From Actinoallomurus sp963736325 (GTDB lineage Bacteria; Actinomycetota; Actinomycetes; Streptosporangiales; Streptosporangiaceae): a stretch of DNA of 64,000 bases. The DNA lies in the NCBI GenBank assembly GCA_963736325.1, contig CAVTOG010000009.1, positions 1,322,768 through 1,386,767 on the forward strand, written 5' to 3'. Each line of letters starts with the position of its first letter. Within the stretch, counting starts at the first letter, position 1. Below, piece after piece: positions 42,357-50,567 of the stretch. A program made the position numbers and the translations under genes. The notes under the pieces are model-generated. The model did not search any database, was not told where the DNA came from, and was given only the letters and a program-made list of their open reading frames with translations.

Positions 42357-43124
42357 ATGCTCGTCTGCATTCTCGCTGTCATCGCGGCGGTCGGCGTCGT
42401 GATCACATCTGCCCTGCTCTTCCGTAAGTACGGCGGCGGCTCGGAAGACCGCGACTCCGGCGGCACGACCTCGGGCCACGCAGGCTCGATGCTCTCCGCC
42501 CTCTTCCTCGTCGCCTTCGCCATCGCGATCGTCGTCCCCTGGACCACCGCCGACTCCGCACGCCAGAACACCTACGCGGAGAGCCAGGCGATCGTGGAGG
42601 CCTACTGGTCGGCCTCCGCCCTCCCCGCGCCCGAAGGCCGCGAAGTCCAGGCCGACCTGCGCGACTACACCCAGTACCTCCTCGGCCCCGAGTGGCGCCT
42701 CATGGTCCGAGGCCACCTCGGCGAGGAGGGCTGGGAACGCCTGGACTCACTCCGAGCCAAGGTCCTGGCCCTGCCCGCGACCACCGACGACGAGAAGGGC
42801 AACCGCACCGACGTCCTCCAGCACATCCAGGAGATCTCCGCCGCCCGAAGCCAGCGAGCCATGGACGCCTCGACACGCCCCCCTGCCGGCCTGCTGTGGA
42901 TGACGGTCATCACCGCATTGATCGTCGCACTCTTCCCCATGCTCACCGGCGCCCGCCCGACCGGCATGGCCCTGGTCCCGCTGGGCGTGATGGCGGCCCT
43001 GCTCGGCGTCGGCATCTACTTGACGTTCAACATCTCCCACGTCTTCAGCGGAGCCTTGAAGGTCAAGTCGGACGCCTTCACGTCGGCCCAGCAGATGTTC
43101 CCCCGCATCCCCGAAAGCCGGTGA
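42357..43124 (+). CDS. DUF4239 (bestrophin-like) membrane protein
   Basis: A 255-residue integral membrane protein with two N-terminal transmembrane segments (1-22 and about 43-63), a central soluble segment (about 70-170), and two C-terminal segments (about 178-225). The order, and the ARQNTYAESQAIVEAYWSAS block after TM2, match the bestrophin-like DUF4239 family; chloride-channel function is not established for bacterial members. GGAGTAGGTC precedes the start. The Pro-rich secreted-protein gene follows after 7 bp. Confidence 0.8.
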   Translation: MLVCILAVIAAVGVVITSALLFRKYGGGSEDRDSGGTTSGHAGSMLSALFLVAFAIAIVVPWTTADSARQNTYAESQAIVEAYWSASALPAPEGREVQADLRDYTQYLLGPEWRLMVRGHLGEEGWERLDSLRAKVLALPATTDDEKGNRTDVLQHIQEISAARSQRAMDASTRPPAGLLWMTVITALIVALFPMLTGARPTGMALVPLGVMAALLGVGIYLTFNISHVFSGALKVKSDAFTSAQQMFPRIPESR

Positions 43125-43131
43125 CGAACCG

Positions 43132-44802
43132 GTGACCAGGCCGACGAAAAACCGAATACCCGAGCCGGGGACGGAGACGGCCGATCCCGAGACGCAGGTC
43201 GGCGAGCGGGAGACGACGTTGGCGGCCGATCAGGGAACGGAGCCGGTGGCCGTTCGAGGGCCGGGTTTGGTGGGCGGGCGGAGGACGGAGCCGATGGCAG
43301 TTCGAGAGCCGTGCTCGGCGGGTGGGCAGCGGGCGGAGCCGGTGGCGGGTCGAGAGGCGGGGATAGCGGCTGGGCGGAGGACGGAGCCGATGACCGGTCG
43401 AGAGGCGAGGCCGTCGGCGAAGCCTTTGGCGAGGGCGATGTTCAAGAGCCGCGCCTCCGCCGCCGTACTGGCCGCCGGAGCCCTCGTCGGCCTGACCGCC
43501 GCCCCCGCGCACGCCGAGACCTCGGCCTCCCTACCTACCGCCCCCACGACCCTCGATCCGTCCGCGCACCTCGCCACCGCACATCCCCAGACGGCCCCGT
43601 CGCTCGCTCAACGCCGAGCCAAAGCCCTTCTCACCGCCGCGCGCCCCAACGGCACGGTCCTCCCACACCAGGGAGCCCACCGCTCGCTCGCCGGGAACCC
43701 GCACGCGGTCATCGCCCGCGCGGGCGTGTCCGAGCGCCCGGCAGATCGGTCTCTCGCCCCTGGGAGCCCCCCGTCCACCGGGAGCCCGCAAACGGGCATC
43801 GCACCCGCGCGCCATGCGCACGCGGCACTCGCCCACGAGAACGCCATGTCACCCGCGCGGAACCCACACGCGGGCCTCACGCCCGCTCGTCAGACGCATG
43901 CGCCCCCTGTCCACGCGCCCGGCGGCCTGCCGCCCGGCGTGAAACCGCCCGGCGGGAAGCCAGCCGGCGTAAAACCGGTCACTGGGCAGCCAGCGGGCGT
44001 AATACCGCCCGGCGGGAAGTCGGCGGGCGGGAAGCCGATCGGCGGGAAGCCCGCGGGCGCGAGGCCGGCCGCGGACGTCGCCTATACCGGGCCTGGCGTG
44101 GCCACTTCACGGCCGCAGTCCACGCTCGTCCGTCCGGGAGTCGGCCTGCTATCCGGCCTACCCCTCACACCCCTGGAGGTCCGCACGGCCGTTCCTGCGG
44201 CGCAGCAGCCGCCCGTTCATGCCGCTCCCCAACAGCCAGGCGCGGACGTAGCCGCGCCGCTCGTCCACGTGGGTGTCGGTGTGGCGGGGCAGGGGTTACT
44301 GCATGTCGGCCTGGGGGTGCCCGGCTCGCAGCCGGGACTCCTTCACCTCGGTATTCGGCTGGGGCCGCCGCTCTGCCTCGACCTCGACCTGCTCGATCTC
44401 ATCAGACTCCGGGCCCGCCTCGGGTTCGGTAGCTGCGGGGCTCTCCGGCCTCCAGCCCCTCCGCCTCCGACGCCAGTTCCGCCACCTACTCCCACCCCGC
44501 CCCCGACTCCGACGCCGCCCACTCCTCCAACGCCGACCCCGCCGGCTCCGCAGCCGTCGCCGCCCGCCCGTCAGGCTCCGCCCGTGGCCGCCGCCAAGGC
44601 GCCACCGGCGGCCAACCCGAAACCTCCCGCGACGACTCCGAAACCGGCGCCGCCTCAGGTGACACACCACCGGGTATCGGCGCCCAAGGCCGTCCAACTA
44701 CCGAGACACCGTAAGAACCCGCTGGCCACGCTCATGGTGCTGGTCGTCCTGACGGCCGTGATCGCCGCCGGGACGGGAGTGGCGTTCGCCGGCCTGAGAT
44801 GA
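43132..44802 (+). CDS. Pro-rich secreted protein with repeats and C-terminal membrane helix
   Basis: The frame from the GTG at 43132 encodes 556 residues, but the better start may be the ATG at 43438, which begins MFKSRASAAVLAAGALVGL and ends a signal peptide at AHA-E; the 102 residues before it are imperfect repeats (RRTEPMAVREP and variants). The mature part is rich in Pro, Ala and Gly, with repeats such as PPGGKPAGVKP and PTPTPPPTP, and no catalytic domain. A C-terminal helix (LATLMVLVVLTAVIAAGTGVAF) anchors it. It is a cell-envelope protein of unknown function, directly upstream of the encapsulin locus but separated by 185 bp. Confidence 0.6.
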   Translation: MTRPTKNRIPEPGTETADPETQVGERETTLAADQGTEPVAVRGPGLVGGRRTEPMAVREPCSAGGQRAEPVAGREAGIAAGRRTEPMTGREARPSAKPLARAMFKSRASAAVLAAGALVGLTAAPAHAETSASLPTAPTTLDPSAHLATAHPQTAPSLAQRRAKALLTAARPNGTVLPHQGAHRSLAGNPHAVIARAGVSERPADRSLAPGSPPSTGSPQTGIAPARHAHAALAHENAMSPARNPHAGLTPARQTHAPPVHAPGGLPPGVKPPGGKPAGVKPVTGQPAGVIPPGGKSAGGKPIGGKPAGARPAADVAYTGPGVATSRPQSTLVRPGVGLLSGLPLTPLEVRTAVPAAQQPPVHAAPQQPGADVAAPLVHVGVGVAGQGLLHVGLGVPGSQPGLLHLGIRLGPPLCLDLDLLDLIRLRARLGFGSCGALRPPAPPPPTPVPPPTPTPPPTPTPPTPPTPTPPAPQPSPPARQAPPVAAAKAPPAANPKPPATTPKPAPPQVTHHRVSAPKAVQLPRHRKNPLATLMVLVVLTAVIAAGTGVAFAGLR

Positions 44803-44978
44803 ACAAAGGAGGTTGCGTGGCCTGAAACTCTGAGGCTACCTATTGTGATCAGAGGTAATCGCCACGTAATCTCGGCCCCGAGCAAAGGTTTATTCAGCGG
44901 CCTGGAATACCGCCGAAAACCATCGGCGTACCCGGCAGATGAATTCATACCCCCATCGCATTTCCCCCTGGTCGGTAC

Positions 44979-45553
44979 GAGCTCAGAATGGTGGTGTGTG
45001 TCGTGACGGAGTCGGCGCAGTCGGGTATGGGTATCGAGGATTTGGTGTCGCGGTCGAGTTTGGGTACGGCGGCGGCGCGGAATCTGGCGACGACGACGAA
45101 GTCGGCGCCGCAGATGCAGGGGATCACTTCGCGGTGGTTGTTGAAGATGCTTCCTTGGGTTCAGGCTTCGGGTGGGGTTTATCGGGTGAACCGGCGGTTG
45201 TCTTATGCGGTGGGGGATGGGCGGGTGAGTTTTTCTTCGGTGGGGTCGGAGGTGCGGGTTGTTCCGCCGGAGCTTTGTGAGTTGCCGTTGTTGCGGGGGT
45301 TTGGTGATGAGGCGGCGTTGACTGCGTTGGCGGGGCGGTTCGAGCAGCGGGAGTTCGGGCCGGGGGATGTGATCGTGGAGGCGGGTCGGCCTGCGGATCA
45401 GGTGTTTTTGATTGCGCATGGTCGGGTGAACAAGGTGGGGGTTGGTAAGTACGGTGATGAGACGGTGTTGGGGGTGTTGGCGGATGGTGATTACTTCGGT
45501 GATCGTGCTTTGGTCGAGGCCGAGGACAGCTGGGACTTCACCGCCAAAGCCAC
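44979..45553. repeat. 575-bp perfect direct repeat, copy 1 (5' end of encapsulin gene 1)
   Basis: Bases 44979-45553 are identical, as far as I can read, to 46611-47185 (offset 1632). The repeat begins 9 bases before the start codon (GAGCTCAGA) and ends inside codon 189, and its codons often end in G or T, unlike the C-rich codons that follow. Beyond it the two genes diverge. Confidence 0.9.
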
Positions 45554-46418
45554 GACCGCGTGTACCGTTCTCTCTCTTTCCAGCCTGGTGTTCCAGGAGA
45601 TCGCGGACCGTTCCGACACCCTCCGAGCCCACCTCGAACAGCTCCGGTCCGATGCCGGCGGCGACCAGGACGAGTACGGCGAGGCGGCCATCGCGCTGGC
45701 GTCCGGTCACGCCGGCGAGCCCGCTCTGCCGGGCACGTTCGTCGACTACGAGCTGTCCCCCCGCGAGTACGAGCTGAGCGTCGGCCAGACCGTGCTGCGG
45801 GTCCACACGCGAGTGGCGGACCTTTACAACGAGCCGATGGACCAGATCGAGCAGCAGCTCCGCCTGACGATCGAGGCGCTTCGCGAGCGCCAGGAGCACG
45901 ACCTCGTCAACAACCGAGAGTTCGGACTGCTGCACAACGCCGACCTAGGCCAGCGCATCTACACCCGTACGGGCCCGCCCACCCCGGACGACCTCGACGA
46001 ACTGCTGTCCAAGGTGTGGAAGAACCCCGGCTTCTTCCTCGCCCACCCGCGGGCCATCGCGGCGTTCGGCCGTGAGTGCAGCCGCCTGGGCGTCTACCCC
46101 CAGAGCGCCATGGTCAACGGCCACTCGGTGCCCGCCTGGCGCGGCGTGCCGATGTTCCCGTGCAACAAGATTCCGGTCAGCGACACCCGTACGAGCTCGA
46201 TCATGCTGCTCCGCACCGGAGAGCAGGACCAGGGCGTCATCGGCCTACACCAGACCGGCATCCCGGACGAATACCAGCCCGGCCTGTCCGTCCGGTTCAT
46301 GGGCATCAACGAGAAGGCGATCATCTCCTACCTCGTCAGCGCCTACTACTCCGCGGCCGTCCTCATCCCGGACGCGCTCGCCATCCTCGAGAACGTCGAA
46401 ACCGCACTCGGCCAGTAG
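44988..46418 (+). CDS. Family 2B encapsulin shell protein, subunit 1
   Basis: A 476-residue HK97-fold shell protein with an inserted cyclic-nucleotide-binding-like domain. Residues 1-95 are the N-terminal arm and first shell strands (MQGITSRWLLKMLPWVQASGG, then VYRVNRRLSYAVGDGRV). Residues 99-222 are a Crp/Fnr-type CBD (LLRGFGDEAALTALAGRF..., GRVNKVGVGKYGDETVLGVLADGDYFGDRAL). Residues 225-476 are the HK97 P- and A-domains (SPREYELSVGQTVLRVHTRVADLYN, EFGLLHNADLGQRI, NKIPVSDTRTSSIMLLRTG, SYLVSAYYSAAVLIPDAL). Family 2B proteins self-assemble into icosahedral compartments around terpenoid or sulfur enzymes. A second homologous gene and a polyprenyl synthetase follow, so a mixed shell is likely. 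The first 189 codons are identical in both genes. Confidence 0.93.
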   Translation: MVVCVVTESAQSGMGIEDLVSRSSLGTAAARNLATTTKSAPQMQGITSRWLLKMLPWVQASGGVYRVNRRLSYAVGDGRVSFSSVGSEVRVVPPELCELPLLRGFGDEAALTALAGRFEQREFGPGDVIVEAGRPADQVFLIAHGRVNKVGVGKYGDETVLGVLADGDYFGDRALVEAEDSWDFTAKATTACTVLSLSSLVFQEIADRSDTLRAHLEQLRSDAGGDQDEYGEAAIALASGHAGEPALPGTFVDYELSPREYELSVGQTVLRVHTRVADLYNEPMDQIEQQLRLTIEALRERQEHDLVNNREFGLLHNADLGQRIYTRTGPPTPDDLDELLSKVWKNPGFFLAHPRAIAAFGRECSRLGVYPQSAMVNGHSVPAWRGVPMFPCNKIPVSDTRTSSIMLLRTGEQDQGVIGLHQTGIPDEYQPGLSVRFMGINEKAIISYLVSAYYSAAVLIPDALAILENVETALGQ

Positions 46419-46427
46419 ACCACCGGC

Positions 46428-46459
46428 GGCCGGCGCACACGCGATCCCGTGCGCCGGCC
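46428..46459 (+). terminator. Hairpin between the two encapsulin genes
   Basis: An 11-bp perfect stem (GGCCGGCGCAC with its complement) and a 10-base loop, 9 bases past the stop of encapsulin gene 1. No U-tract. If it terminates, the second shell gene needs its own promoter in 46460-46610; if it is leaky, it would set the ratio of the two shell subunits. Confidence 0.55.
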
Positions 46460-46610
46460 CGTAGGAGGCCCGCGTCCGCCCGAGGCCAGGGCGGGCGCGG
46501 CCTGTCGGCGTGGACGGTGCCGACGGGTTCGCGCGCTTTGGCCGATCCGTCCGCCCGTGTCGTGACTCCGGTACGGGCGGCCGGTCAGTGACAAGTGTTA
46601 TCCCTCGTTT

Positions 46611-47185
46611 GAGCTCAGAATGGTGGTGTGTGTCGTGACGGAGTCGGCGCAGTCGGGTATGGGTATCGAGGATTTGGTGTCGCGGTCGAGTTTGGGTACG
46701 GCGGCGGCGCGGAATCTGGCGACGACGACGAAGTCGGCGCCGCAGATGCAGGGGATCACTTCGCGGTGGTTGTTGAAGATGCTTCCTTGGGTTCAGGCTT
46801 CGGGTGGGGTTTATCGGGTGAACCGGCGGTTGTCTTATGCGGTGGGGGATGGGCGGGTGAGTTTTTCTTCGGTGGGGTCGGAGGTGCGGGTTGTTCCGCC
46901 GGAGCTTTGTGAGTTGCCGTTGTTGCGGGGGTTTGGTGATGAGGCGGCGTTGACTGCGTTGGCGGGGCGGTTCGAGCAGCGGGAGTTCGGGCCGGGGGAT
47001 GTGATCGTGGAGGCGGGTCGGCCTGCGGATCAGGTGTTTTTGATTGCGCATGGTCGGGTGAACAAGGTGGGGGTTGGTAAGTACGGTGATGAGACGGTGT
47101 TGGGGGTGTTGGCGGATGGTGATTACTTCGGTGATCGTGCTTTGGTCGAGGCCGAGGACAGCTGGGACTTCACCGCCAAAGCCAC
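46611..47185. repeat. 575-bp perfect direct repeat, copy 2 (5' end of encapsulin gene 2)
   Basis: Identical to 44979-45553. It starts 9 bases before the second start codon, so the promoter regions of the two genes are not shared, only the start region, the N-terminal arm and most of the CBD. Confidence 0.9.
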
Positions 47186-48041
47186 CACCTCCTGCGTCGT
47201 CCTCGCCCTGTCGCGGGACGACTTCCAGGAGCTCGTCGACGGGTCCGAGCCATTGCAGGTCCACCTGGAGCAGATCCGAAGCGAACCGAAGCGCGCGCAG
47301 AACAAACATGGCGAGGCCGAAATCGAATTGGCGTCCGGCCATGGCGGTGAGCCGGTGCTCCCCGGTACTTTCGTCGCATATGAACTTTCGCCGCGGGAGT
47401 ACGAGCTGAGCGTCGCGCAGACCGTGCTGCGGGTCCACACGCGGGTGGCGGATCTGTACAACCAGCCGATGAATCAGACCCAGCAACAGCTCAGGCTCAC
47501 CGTGGAGGCGCTTCGCGAGCGGCAGGAGCACGACCTCATCAACAACCGAGAGTTCGGGCTGTTGCACAACGCCGACTTCAAGCAGCGCATTCAGCCGCGC
47601 CTCGGCCCGCCGACCCCGGACGATCTCGATGAACTGCTCAGCCGCCGTCGCGGCTCCAGGTTCCTGCTGGCCCACCCCACCGCGATCGCCGCCTTCGGCC
47701 GTGAGTGCAGCCGGCGGGGCCTCTATCCGGAGAACGTCGAACTGGAGGGCCAGTCGGTCCGCGCCTGGCGTGGAGTACCCCTGCTGCCGTGCAACAAGAT
47801 CCCGATCAGCGACACCCGTACGAGCTCGATCCTCGTGCTGCGCACCGGCGAGGACGACCAGGGCGTGATCGGCCTGCACCAGAAGGGCATCCCGTACGAG
47901 ATCGAACCCAGCCTGTCGGTCCGCTTCATGGGCATTGACGAGAAGGCGATCATCTCCTACCTCGTCAGCGCCTATTACTCAGCGGCCGTCCTCGTCCCCG
48001 ACGCGCTCGGAGTGCTCGAGAACGTCGAAATCTCCCTTTGA
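46620..48041 (+). CDS. Family 2B encapsulin shell protein, subunit 2
   Basis: A 473-residue paralogue of the protein at 44988-46418. The first 190 residues are identical; after that the two differ at perhaps one residue in four, most in the CBD end, at TRTGPPTPDD (RLGPPTPDD here), and in the A-domain (LYPENVELEGQSVRAWRGVPLLPCN). The same three-part plan applies: N-arm, CBD-like domain (about 99-222) and HK97 shell domain. The C-terminus (NVEISL) is 3 residues shorter. Both copies being intact argues for a two-component shell and against one being a decaying duplicate. The prenyl synthase gene starts 17 bp later, so shell and cargo are probably co-expressed. Confidence 0.93.
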   Translation: MVVCVVTESAQSGMGIEDLVSRSSLGTAAARNLATTTKSAPQMQGITSRWLLKMLPWVQASGGVYRVNRRLSYAVGDGRVSFSSVGSEVRVVPPELCELPLLRGFGDEAALTALAGRFEQREFGPGDVIVEAGRPADQVFLIAHGRVNKVGVGKYGDETVLGVLADGDYFGDRALVEAEDSWDFTAKATTSCVVLALSRDDFQELVDGSEPLQVHLEQIRSEPKRAQNKHGEAEIELASGHGGEPVLPGTFVAYELSPREYELSVAQTVLRVHTRVADLYNQPMNQTQQQLRLTVEALRERQEHDLINNREFGLLHNADFKQRIQPRLGPPTPDDLDELLSRRRGSRFLLAHPTAIAAFGRECSRRGLYPENVELEGQSVRAWRGVPLLPCNKIPISDTRTSSILVLRTGEDDQGVIGLHQKGIPYEIEPSLSVRFMGIDEKAIISYLVSAYYSAAVLVPDALGVLENVEISL

Positions 48042-48058
48042 CGAGAGGTGTCATTCGC

Positions 48059-49099
48059 ATGGCAACGACCGAGGAGACGACCGATTCTTATTCGGCGCCG
48101 GAACTGCTAGCCCGGAGCAGAAGCACGGTCGACCCAGCCCTGCGAAGCGCGGTCGACACCCTTCCGGAGAAGATGCGCCTGATCGCCGGCCACCATTTCG
48201 GGTGGTGGGACGAGAACGGCGTCCCCACGCACGGCACGGCGGGCAAGGCGATCCGGCCTGCGCTGACCTTGCTCGCGGCCGAGGCCGTCGGCGGCCGCGT
48301 GGAGACGGCGGCGCCCGCCGCCGTCGCGGTCGAGCTGGTGCACAGCTTCTCCCTCCTCCACGACGATGTGATGGACGGCGACGTCACCCGGCGCCACCGG
48401 CCCACCACCTGGACCGTGTTCGGCATCGGCGCGGCGATCCTCGCCGGTGACGCGTTGCTGACCCTCGCCTTCGACGTGCTCGCGGGAAGCGGGCACCCGG
48501 CGGCCCAAGCGGCGATGCGCCGGCTGAGCGCCGCGGTCCAGGGGCTCGTGGAGGGCCAGAGCGCGGACATCGCGTTCGAGTCGCGCGCCGACGTCGATCT
48601 CGCCGAGTGCCTCTCCATGGCGGAGGGAAAGACCGGTGCGCTGCTCGGCTGCGCGTGCTGCCTCGGCGCGCTCTTCGGTGGCGGAAGCCCGGAACAGATC
48701 GAACACATGCGGGTCTTCGGCGAGCGGCTGGGGCTGGCGTTCCAGCTGGTCGACGACCTGCTCGGCATCTGGGGAGACCCGGAGGCCACCGGCAAGTCCA
48801 TCTACTCGGACCTGCGGCAGCGAAAGAAATCCCTGCCGGTGGTGTCGGCACTGACCTCGGGCACGCCCGCGGGGCGCGAGCTCGCCGCGCTCTACCGCGG
48901 AGACGAACCGCTGTCCGACACAGACCTCGTCACCGCGGCCGAGCTGATCGAGACCGCCGGCGGCCGGGCCTGGTGCCAGTCGAAGGCGGACGAACTACTC
49001 GCCGAGGCACTACAAGGACTGTGGTCGACGAACCCGACGGAGCAGGCCTCCGAGGGTCTGGTGAAGCTGGCCAGGATGGTCACCCACCGCGACCACTGA
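48059..49099 (+). CDS. Polyprenyl synthetase, probable encapsulin cargo
   Basis: 346 residues from the ATG at 48059 (GAGAGG upstream); a TTG at 48038 overlaps the preceding stop. It is an all-alpha trans-isoprenyl diphosphate synthase: GKAIRPALTLLAAEAVGG, the first Asp-rich motif LLHDDVMDGD (about 100-108), the KTGALLGCACCLGA helix, and the second motif LVDDLLGIWGD. It condenses IPP with allylic diphosphates; chain length (GPP to GGPP or longer) cannot be fixed here. The first 30 residues (ATTEETTDSYSAPELLARSR) are polar and likely disordered, as expected of a targeting segment for family 2B shells. Its position behind two shell genes makes it the probable cargo. Confidence 0.93.
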   Translation: MATTEETTDSYSAPELLARSRSTVDPALRSAVDTLPEKMRLIAGHHFGWWDENGVPTHGTAGKAIRPALTLLAAEAVGGRVETAAPAAVAVELVHSFSLLHDDVMDGDVTRRHRPTTWTVFGIGAAILAGDALLTLAFDVLAGSGHPAAQAAMRRLSAAVQGLVEGQSADIAFESRADVDLAECLSMAEGKTGALLGCACCLGALFGGGSPEQIEHMRVFGERLGLAFQLVDDLLGIWGDPEATGKSIYSDLRQRKKSLPVVSALTSGTPAGRELAALYRGDEPLSDTDLVTAAELIETAGGRAWCQSKADELLAEALQGLWSTNPTEQASEGLVKLARMVTHRDH

Positions 49100-49104
49100 G
49101 AACG

Positions 49105-49139
49105 GGCCCGGCCGGTCTCCCCCCGTGGCCGGCCGGGCC
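49105..49139 (+). terminator. Hairpin after the prenyl synthase gene
   Basis: An 11-bp perfect GC stem (GGCCCGGCCGG with its complement) and a 13-base loop, 6 bases past the stop codon. No U-tract follows. It may end the shell-cargo transcript, in which case ispH at 49214 has its own promoter or depends on read-through. Confidence 0.55.
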
Positions 49140-49213
49140 GCTCGATCTCACGCCCCGGCCCTGGGCGCGCCTCGGCCGGTGTTAGCTCGCCCCGCCTTGT
49201 CGAGGAGGCACTC

Positions 49214-50515
49214 ATGACCACCGACTCCACCGTGTTCGTCGCCGACACCTTGCTCTCCGGCGACCGGACCATCGCGGAATGCCCGGCGGCCGTCCTCATC
49301 GCCGGAGATCTTCACCGCCGCGGCCTGGCCACGGTCAGCGGCCCACTGGACGTCGGCGAGGCGTACGGGGGCTCGGCGCGTGGTGGTCGTCCGGCGACCG
49401 GTTCGGTGGTTCCCGAACGGGAGGGCGGCGTTTCGACGCCTGCTGTTGACGGTCGCGGGGCGTACGAGCCGGGTCGGGTGGTGGCCGCCGTCGTGCTGGA
49501 GGGCGGAGTGGCCGGGCTCGGTGTCCGCGCCGAGGAGCCTCATGTTCTGGCCGTCGCTCGTGGAGTGGTCGACTCGTGGGCGGCGGTGGCCGGGCCTCGT
49601 ACGGTGCTGCTCGCCTCACCGCGGTCGTTCTGCGCCGGGGTCGAGCGTGCCATCGAGGTCGTCGAGCGCGCGCTGGACCAGGGCGGGCCGATCTACGTGC
49701 GCAAGCAGATCGTGCACAACGTCCACGTGGTGTCCGACCTGGAGGCACGCGGCGCGATCTTCGTGGACGAACTGGACGCCGTACCCGACGGAGCCACCGT
49801 CGTCTTCTCCGCACACGGCGTGTCGCCGGCCGTACGCGACGACGCCGCCCGCCGCAGGCTCCGGATCATCGACGCGACCTGCCCGCTCGTGACAAAGGTG
49901 CACAGCGAGGGACGCCGGTTCGCGGCCCGCGGCGACACAGTGGTCCTCATCGGACATGCCGGACACGAGGAGGTCGAGGGAACCTTAGGCGAGGCGCCAG
50001 AACGGATGATCCTCGTCGAGACCACCGAAGACGTCGATGCTCTGAACCTGCCGGACCCCGCGCGCGTGTCGTACCTGACCCAGACCACCCTGGCCGTAGA
50101 CGAGACGGCCGACGTGATCTCCGCGCTAAGACGGAGATTCCCCGCCGTACGAGGACCGGGCTCCGACGACATCTGCTACGCCACGACCAACCGCCAGAAC
50201 GCCCTGACCACGATCGTCGCCGAGTCCGAGATGGTGCTGGTCGTCGGCTCGAAGAACTCCTCCAACTCCCGCCGCCTGGTCGAACTCGCCCACCGCCACG
50301 AGACCCCCGCCCACCTGATCGACGACCCCGGAGACATCCAAGCCGAGTGGCTGACCGGCGTACGCGTGATCGGCCTGACCGCCGGCGCGTCGGCCCCGCC
50401 CAGGCTGGTGGAGGCCGTGATCGACGCACTGGGCGGCCTGGGCCCGCTGACCGTGACCGAACGCGAAACCGGCCAGGAGACCATGCACTTCGGCCTTCCA
50501 CCCCAGGTGAGGTAG
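49214..50515 (+). CDS. ispH: 4-hydroxy-3-methylbut-2-enyl diphosphate reductase with N-terminal extension
   Basis: A 433-residue iron-sulfur enzyme (GAGGAGG upstream of the ATG). It catalyses the last MEP-pathway step, reducing HMBPP to IPP and DMAPP. The three [4Fe-4S] ligands are Cys140 (PRSFCAGVERA), Cys223 (DATCPLVTKVH) and Cys321 (DDICYATTNRQ); catalytic His in HNVHVV, HGVSP and GHAGHEEVEG, and Glu in VEGTLGE, are present. Normal IspH is about 310 residues with its first Cys near position 12, so about 125 residues are added at the N-terminus (ADTLLSGDRTIAECPAAVLI...), of unknown fold. Placed after the prenyl synthase, it would supply C5 substrate; it may be a second, dedicated copy. Confidence 0.92.
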   Translation: MTTDSTVFVADTLLSGDRTIAECPAAVLIAGDLHRRGLATVSGPLDVGEAYGGSARGGRPATGSVVPEREGGVSTPAVDGRGAYEPGRVVAAVVLEGGVAGLGVRAEEPHVLAVARGVVDSWAAVAGPRTVLLASPRSFCAGVERAIEVVERALDQGGPIYVRKQIVHNVHVVSDLEARGAIFVDELDAVPDGATVVFSAHGVSPAVRDDAARRRLRIIDATCPLVTKVHSEGRRFAARGDTVVLIGHAGHEEVEGTLGEAPERMILVETTEDVDALNLPDPARVSYLTQTTLAVDETADVISALRRRFPAVRGPGSDDICYATTNRQNALTTIVAESEMVLVVGSKNSSNSRRLVELAHRHETPAHLIDDPGDIQAEWLTGVRVIGLTAGASAPPRLVEAVIDALGGLGPLTVTERETGQETMHFGLPPQVR

Positions 50516-50567
50516 CCGGGCTTTAAATGGAGTGCGTTTCAGGGTGCGCGATGCTTACCGTGCCGGG

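Noticed and set aside
44815..44880. A TGTGATC...GGTAATCGCCAC sequence resembling a CRP site before encapsulin gene 1
   Set aside because: The right half does not match the symmetric TGTGA/TCACA consensus, and the encapsulin CBD is not a DNA-binding protein. Not strong enough to report.
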